In this document: positions 57,589 to 64,000 of the stretch, in pieces
How the letters are laid out: the number at the start of each line of letters is the position of its first letter
Numbering within the stretch: position 1 is the first letter of the stretch
Origin: Purshia tridentata
Lineage: Eukaryota; Streptophyta; Magnoliopsida; Rosales; Rosaceae
Direction: 5' to 3'
Length of the DNA stretch: 64,000 nt
Assembly: GCA_003254885.1 (NCBI GenBank)
Contig: QANT01009106.1
Coordinates: forward strand, 1-64,000
Notes under the pieces: model-generated
What the model was told of the DNA's origin: nothing
What the model saw: only the letters and a program-made list of their open reading frames with translations
Database searches by the model: none
Program-made: the position numbers and the translations under genes

Positions 57589-59596
57589 ATGATTCGAAGC
57601 ACACTTCACCGAGACCCAACCCTTAATATCCCCCTCCACACAGCCACAAACGATCCCTCATCTTCCTCCCTTTCCCCAAACAGTTCTTTAGTCCTTCTTG
57701 GCCCTCCTTCTTCTGTTTTGCTTTTTGGGAGTAAGGAGGTTAAGTTATCTTGTGCCTCTGCTCATGAAACTCTTGGGGGTAACCCCTCCACTTCACTTCC
57801 AAGCTCCCTTACATCTTCTGAAGCTCCTCCTAAGTTTTCCTTAACCTCTAATGGGGTTTTCAAGCTCAAGGACGCAGCTGTGCTTCAGGGGGAAGGAGCT
57901 GCTGCAAGAGGCTTTAGTGCACAAGAGAAAGGTTACTCGTTGGATCCGTTAGGTAATAGCTTGGTGGATAATAGCATGCTGGAGGGTAAAAGTCTATCTT
58001 CAGCTAGGAATCACGTGCATGCATTGGAGAATGAGGATGCCAGCTACTTGGATCCCTTTGCCATTGATTTGTCCTCTGAGCAGTCTCTGTCAAGTCACAT
58101 GGGTTTGGACTTGCACAACACTTTAGGAGCTGCACCAACTGATCACACATCTTCCAATGGTACTTTGGATGGCCCCCCAACCCCTGAGGTTTTTTTGAAC
58201 GTGGGGAAGTCCTTTGTAGGGTCTTTTGATCTGTTTAAGGAAACCCCCACACCCCATCAGCTGTCCCATGTGCAGGTTGACTTTGGGGCCACCTCTCTTG
58301 GCCAAAAAACTCAAACCACACCAACTCTACCTAAAAATCAGTCACCTTCCCCTAGAAATTATAGCCAAGTTTTGCAAGGGGCTCGGGGTTCCCCCCATGC
58401 TCACATGAAGCTAAAGTATCATCAACCTTTGATGGAAGGAAGTAGAAGGGTGGTTTCTCCACCCCCTGAGGTGGCTGCAAGGGTTGCAAGGCTTGGGAGA
58501 ATACCCTAGTGGGTTATATGATTGATGGAAAATAGCTTACCTTCACGATTGTGAAGTCCATTGCTCATAGGGTGTGGGGTTCTAAGGGGTTGTTGGAGGT
58601 TCTTGCTAATGATAGAGGTTTTTTCTTCTTTAAATTCCAAATGGCTAAGGCTTGTACATCAATTATGGAGGCTAGGCCATGGCTTTTTGCAGGAAAACCT
58701 CTATTCCTCAAGAGATGGCAGCAAGGGCTCATTCTCACTAAGGAGGCGCACACAAGGATTCCTATTTGGCTAAGTTCCACAATGTTCCTCATGAATATTG
58801 GACTGAGAACGGCCTCAGCTACATTGCAAGTGCTATAGGTAGACCTCTTTATGTCGATAGCCTTACCCAAAATCTCAAAAGGGTCTCCTACGCTAGGGTT
58901 TGCGTTGAGGTAGATGCTTCCTCTGAACTTGTGGAGTCTTTTGACCTAATGGTGCATGGAGGTCATCTTGGCTCATCCCCTACTTTGGTGGAGGTAAGGG
59001 TTGATTATCAATGGAAACCAAAATTTTGTAAAACTTGCAACTCATTTGGACATGCTAATGGGAGCTGCACCAGCCCTCCTAAGCGCATGGTATGGGTTAA
59101 GAAGCCTATTGGAGGTGCTGACCTACTTTCTAATGACTCAATTGAGGCTACTACTATTAAGGGGAAGGGCAAGGATGAAAGGAGAACTAATGATAGGAGT
59201 GCTGACCCAAGGAAGGGGGATGTCAATGGCAAGGGTGGCTGGCCTCCTATTGTCAATCCTATCGAAATCATGGGGGCAGTGCGTAACTTTGAGGGAGGTG
59301 TTGCTTCATGTGCAATTCAAGAGGACGATCACCCCTCTTCTCCAGCCCCTATCTATTCCTCTCCCAACTCCTTTCAAGCCCTTGAGGAGGAAATGGACTT
59401 AGAAAGTGAGAACGAGCCTAATACAGCGTCCCCCGACAACTCTCTTTGGCCAAGCAAGTTGAAAGCACTGAAGATCAATGGAGCTGTTTTGGGGGCTGGA
59501 ATTACTTCTAATAAGAACAAAAAGAAGAATAAAAAGAAAAAGTCAGCTAGGAGAGGCATGGTGAGCCCAGGTGATTCCTCTAATCCTCATCAATGA
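57589..59596 (+). pseudogene. LINE-2 ORF1 (DUF4283-like, CCHC knuckle)
   Basis: The first in-frame ATG is at 57589 (MIRSTLHRDPTLN). The N-terminal 300 residues are Ser/Pro-rich and probably disordered. A DUF4283-like fold follows (FTIVKSIAHRVWGSKGL, FKFQMAKACTSIMEARPWLF, KPLFLKRWQQG, HNVPHEYWTENGLSYIASA), then a CX2CX4HX4C knuckle at 59027-59068 (CKTCNSFGHANGSC) and a Lys-rich tail. Breaks are a frame change near 58500, a TAG at 58533-58535 and a frame change near 58768. ORF1 of L1 elements binds the element RNA. The stop overlaps the ORF2 start as ATGA. Confidence 0.85.
59593..59596 (+). promoter_or_regulatory. ATGA stop-start overlap between LINE-2 ORF1 and ORF2
   Basis: caATGAtt: ORF1 ends in TGA and ORF2 starts with the overlapping ATG. 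The same overlap is present in the other LINE at 31350-31353. Confidence 0.78.
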
Positions 59597-62500
59597 TTAA
59601 GCTTGCTTGTTGGAACATTAGGGGGCTTAATTCCTCCCCTAAGCAGGTTGCCATTCGAAATTTTGTGAAGGATAACAATATTTCTCTTATTAGCATTGTT
59701 GAGACCAAAGTGCGGGCTAGTAATAAGGAGCATGTTTCTAATGCTTTGTTTAGTAATTGGAATGTGGAGGCTAATTACAATTCGAGTGATAGTGGTAGAA
59801 TTTGGGTAGCTTTTGACCCGAGTATTTTTGAGCTTATTAAATTGGATGAATTTGATCAAGTGATCAACTACAGGGCCAGCCATATTGAATGTAAGCTTGA
59901 CTTTCATGTGTCTTTTGTCTATGGTTTGAATGATAATGGTATTCGCAAGGATTTGTGGAGTAGCTTGGTCCGCACCTCCTCCATTGTGGCTGACCAATCT
60001 TGGGTTATTTTAGGGGATTTCAATGTGGTTCGCAGCTCTTTTGAGATCATGGGAGGTTCCACTAGAACTACAAATGCTATGGTGGAGCTCCAAAATTGCT
60101 TAAAAGATATTGAAGTTGATGATCTTCGTTTTACGGGGTCTCTTTGTACTTGGAGTGATAAACGCCCTATTTTGGGATGTATATCTAAGAAACTTGATAG
60201 GGTTATGGTAAATGAAGCTTGGATGATGAAGTTTGGTAACTCGGGGGCTGCTTTTCCGTTGCCTAGTATTTCTGATCATTGTCCGTGCTTGGTGAGTTTG
60301 GGGATATCCCCTAAAGCTAGGAAATGTCCTTTTAAGTTCTTGAATTTCTTGACTAAGCGTGAGGACTTTCTTCCCCTGGTTGCTCGCTGTTGGGATACGG
60401 TTATTGTCGGATCCCGTCAATTCCAAGTTGCCAAAAAGCTTAAGTTAGTTAAAGAGGAGATCAAGAAGCTCAACAAGAATGTGGTTGGTAATGTGACTCG
60501 TAACACTATTAATGCTAAGCATAAGTTGGATGATTGTCAAAAGCTCTTGGAGGGAAATCCTTGTGATCCAGCCCTTAGAAGGAATGAACAAGAGCTAGTG
60601 AAGGGGTACATTAAGGCGCTTGAGGAAGAAGAACAATTCCATAAGCAAAAGTCCCGTATCCAATGGTTGAAGGAAGGTGATAGGAATTCAGCCTTTTTCT
60701 TTAAATCCACCATTGGCCGGAGGAACATTAACCGTATCTCTTCCCTTTGTAATGAGGATGGATTTGTCATTGATAGAAGTGACAATGTGAAAGCTGAAGT
60801 GGTTAAGTTCTATCAAGATTTGTGGCATGCTCCTAATAACTTGGGGAGTGATATTGGAGATTCTATTAGGAGATTTGTCCCCCACTCTATTTCGGAGGAT
60901 CAAGCTACCTCCCTTGGAAATGAGATTTCAATAGAGGAGATCAAAGAGGCTTGCTTCTCTATGAATCCGAATAAGGCTCCTGGCCCCGATGATTTTAATG
61001 CTCATTTCTTCCAAGCTACTTGGCACATTATTGGGGAGGATGTTACTATGGCTATTAAGGAGTTCTTTTCTTCGGGGCAGCTCCTTGGTGAGTTTAATGC
61101 GACCTTGGTTACTCTTATTCCAAAAGTGCCAAATGCAACAAAGCTCACGATTTTAGGCCTATTTCTTGTTGTAATACTCTCTATAAGATGATTTCCAAGA
61201 TTATTGCCAACAGGATTAAAAGGGTGCTTCCTTCTATCATTAATCCTACTCAAACGGCCTTTGTGGTGGGGCGAAGGATTGGTGATAATATCCTCTTGGT
61301 GCAAGAGTTATTTCGTGACTACCACAAGGAGAGCAAAACCCCGAGGTGTGCCCTTAAAGTGGATATTATGAAAGCTTATGATATGGTGAACTGGAGCTTC
61401 ATTACAAATACTCTCGCTGCCCTCAAGTTCCCCATTGCTATGATCAAGTGGATTAGGGCTTGCATTTCTACCCTAGATTCTCTATTTGTGTGAATGGGGA
61501 ATTGGCTGGTTTCTTCCCAAGCTCCCGTGGGCTTCACCAAGGTGATCCTATGTCCCCTTACCTCTTTGTTATAGCCATGGAAGTGTTATCTCAAATTGTG
61601 GCTAGCAAGACTTCTCTTAACCAAAGCTTCAAGTACCATTGGAAGTGTGAAAAGGTGAAGCTCACTCACTTATGCTTTGCGGATGATCTTATTATGCTTT
61701 GTAAGGGTGATCTAGCTTCAGTTAGTATTCTCAATGAGGCCTTGGAGGATTTTCATAACTTTTCGGGATTGAAAGCTAATGCCAATAAGAGCAATATGTT
61801 TACTTCGGGTGTCCCTTTGGATTTGAAGACCTCCTTTCACAACATTCTTGGTTTCAATGTGGGAGTTCTTCCCGTAAGGTACCTTGGCATCCCTATCATC
61901 TCTACTAAGCTTAGAATTAGAGATTGCATGAAGCTCATTGATAATGTGGCTACTAGGATTCACTCTTGGAGGAATAAGTTCCTCTCTTATGCGGGAAGGC
62001 TCCAACTCATCATCTTGGTGCTATCTAGTATGCATATTTTTTGGGCTAGTCACATTATGCTCCCTAAGAAGGTTCTCCTCAATGTGGAACAAAAGATTCG
62101 TGCTTTCCTTTGGTTGGGATCGGATACTAGTCCTCATGGTGCTAAAGTGGCGTGGGAGAGTGTGTGTAAGCCTAAAAAGGTAGGGGGATTGGGAATCAAG
62201 TCGCTGCCCATTTGGAACAAGTCTTTAATGATGCGTCACTTGTGGCAAATTATCTGTGGTGTGGATAATATTTGGACTAGGTGGATTAATGCTTACCACT
62301 TGAAAGGAAACAATATTTGGGAGGTTAAACCACCGCAAATCTGCTCTTGGAATTGGAGGAAGATGCTTAAGCAACGCCCTCTTGCTCGACCCTTTATTTA
62401 TCATAGGATTGGGAATGGGAATAGAACCTCCTTGTGGTTTGATAATTGGCATCCTCGGGGCCCTATTTCATTAGTGTGGGGTAGGCAGGCGATCTATGAT

Positions 62501-63220
62501 TCGGGGATGCGTGCTTCTTCCATGGTCAAGGAGATTGTGTCTAATGGGGAGTGGGAGTGGCCAATTAGTAACTCCCTGGATCTTATGGAGATAAAGCAGC
62601 TCATGCTGAGTTATAACCCGGATGGTGGGAGTGAAGACCTGATTGTGTGGCTCCCATCTCCTTCCGAGGTTTATACCGCTGCCTCCACTTGGGAGGAATT
62701 GAGATCCAAGAGCTCTACGGTCCATTGGTTCAAGCTTGTTTGGTTTACCAACAATATCCCTCGAATGAGTTTCATCCTTTGGCTTGCTATGCGGGAAAGG
62801 TTGGCTACTTTTGATCGTATCCACGTTTATAAGCCTAATATTGATACCACTTGTGTGTTGTGTAAGAGAGAGGTGGAAACACATAGTCATCTTTTCTTCG
62901 ATTGCCCATTCAGCAACCTTATTTCGGCAAATTTTATGGCTAAGTGTGGTTATCCGCTTCCTTATATTGCTTGGCCTCTTTTGGTCACAAGGGCGGCTGC
63001 TTCTTGGAAAGAGAAGCACATCATGACCACTATTAAAAAGTTATGTCTAGCTACTGCAGTCTACTCCATTTGGGGGGAAAGAAATCAACGCATGTTCAGA
63101 AATGAGGCAAGGGACGCGTCCTCCTTGTCGAAGGTGATTATCAACTCAATTAAATGTAGACAAGTTTCTATCCCCTCTACGTTAGGCCCTATTCCAGATC
63201 AATGGATGTTGGGAGATTAG
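59593..63220 (+). pseudogene. LINE-2 ORF2: APE endonuclease, reverse transcriptase, zf-RVT
   Basis: About 1200 codons in three frames. The endonuclease spans the first ~240 residues, with CWNIRGLNS, the ETK glutamate, GDFNV and SDHCP. Reverse transcriptase starts near NPNKAPGPDDFNAHFFQ and includes LKVDIMKAYDMVNW, HQGDPMSPYLF and FADD (61676-61687). A thumb region RYLGIPIISTKLRIRDC follows, then a zf-RVT domain with CVLCKREVETHSHLFFDCP and a C-terminal end DQWMLGD. Frameshifts occur near 61140-61190, inside the segment that should read FRPIS, and near 61470, just before RFSICVNGELAG. All catalytic boxes are present, so two small indels are the visible damage. The product would nick target DNA and reverse transcribe the LINE RNA at the nick. 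Confidence 0.92.
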
Positions 63221-63436
63221 TGGTCAAATTGTGCTTCATCAATCCTTGGTGTGTTGTCGGGAAGGGGGCTGCCTTGTTGTGCTTTGTTTGTAATGGCTAG
63301 TTTTTGGGTAGTTGGTTGGCTCTTTTTTGTGTGTTGGCCTCTCCTGCATGGGTAGGGTTTTTGTGTTCCTGGGGTATCCCCTTGTATCTTGTAGTTCCGT
63401 TTCTTCTTATTGATTCATTTATTTACCGAAAAAAAA

Positions 63437-63450
63437 AAGAATGCATGAAA
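63437..63450. repeat. LINE-2 target-site duplication, right copy
   Basis: aagaatgcatgaaa, identical to 57487-57500; the first two A bases may equally belong to the A tail. Confidence 0.88.
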
Positions 63451-64000
63451 CGTCATTTCGGTGCACACTGTGCACGACTTGGTTAAAGTTCCAAAACGTG
63501 CGCGCTTGGCAAGAAGCACGTTCTCGTGCTTGGATTAACGTTCTAGCCCTCAAGAAGCACATTTCGTGTTAAGAAGGAACTAAAACCTCATTTCAGTGCA
63601 CACTCAGTCTACTTTCGTCTAAGTTGCATCAAAACGTGCCCGATTGACAAGAAGCACACTAGGATGCACGTTCTCAGGTCCCGATAGCGTGCCAACCCTA
63701 AAGAACCACTTTAGGTGTTAAGAATGCACGAAAACATCATTTCGGGGCGTACTCAGTCCAAATTCATCCAAATCACACCAAAACTTTCATGGTGGGCAGG
63801 AAAGACATAAGGAAGCACTTTCTCATGTCTTGATAATAGCGTGCTAAACCTAAGGAACCACTTGAGGTCTTAAGAATGCACGAAAACGTCATTTCGGTGC
63901 ACACTGAGTCCAATTCGATGAAATTGCACCAAAACGTTCCACGTTGGAAAGAAAGACATGGGGAAGCACTCTCTCAAGTCTCGATAAGCGTTCAACCCCA
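63451..64000 (-). repeat. Satellite array B, continuation after LINE-2
   Basis: The array resumes within monomer f and proceeds through g, h, a and the start of b in the normal 8-mer order up to the window edge. Confidence 0.92.

Larger units (their letters stand above)
57501..63436 (+). mobile_element. L1-type LINE, near full length (LINE-2 of the window)
   Basis: A 5.94-kb plus-strand element with a short 5' UTR (57501-57588), ORF1, ORF2 overlapping it by four bases, a 3' UTR (63221-63428) ending gattcatttatttaccg, an A tail and a perfect 14-bp target duplication. It splits an array-B monomer f, and joining the flanks restores the monomer exactly. It belongs to the same family as the truncated LINE at 27334-32256. 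Both ORFs carry frameshifts, so this copy is dead despite its clean ends. Confidence 0.95.

Overview
The window is repeat-dominated plant nuclear DNA with no convincing host gene. The evidence for a plant, probably a eudicot, is a TNP2-type CACTA transposase, a short-LTR Ty1/copia element, a Tat/Athila-like Ty3/gypsy tail, two plant L1-type LINEs with a zinc-knuckle ORF1, and a satellite of about 150 bp. I cannot name the species.

Layout: (1) 1-12458 is the 5' part of a CACTA DNA transposon on the minus strand; its other end lies left of the window. Its transposase has three recognisable exons and two in-frame stops. (2) 553-7304 is a complete-looking Ty1/copia insertion with 176-bp LTRs and a 5-bp target duplication, sitting inside an intron of that transposase. 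Its LTRs differ at one base but its interior is badly decayed. (3) 12459-16029 is the 3' end of a Ty3/gypsy element into which the CACTA element jumped. (4) 16030-27333 is satellite array A, diverged monomers of about 149 bp in an irregular 11-monomer higher-order repeat. (5) 27334-32256 is a 5'-truncated LINE on the minus strand with two internal tandem duplications and a foreign insert ending at a single N. (6) 32257-57500 is satellite array B, the same family in the opposite orientation, organised as an 8-monomer higher-order repeat of about 1189 bp repeated about 21 times. (7) 57501-63436 is a near full-length LINE of the same family, with a perfect 14-bp target duplication, splitting one array-B monomer. 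(8) 63451-64000 is array B resuming in register.

The order of events can be partly read. Gypsy came before CACTA, and CACTA before copia. Array B was already an 8-mer repeat when the second LINE entered. The array orientation flips exactly at the truncated 5' end of the first LINE, which marks an inversion breakpoint or an assembly join. The most notable content is the two-phase satellite: old 11-mer and younger 8-mer arrays in head-to-head inversion, with chimeric monomers that record unequal exchange. A centromeric or pericentromeric location is a reasonable inference but is not shown by the sequence.

Four single-N positions (29215, 49993, 51690, 55277) look like contig joins. Copy counts near them should be treated with caution.
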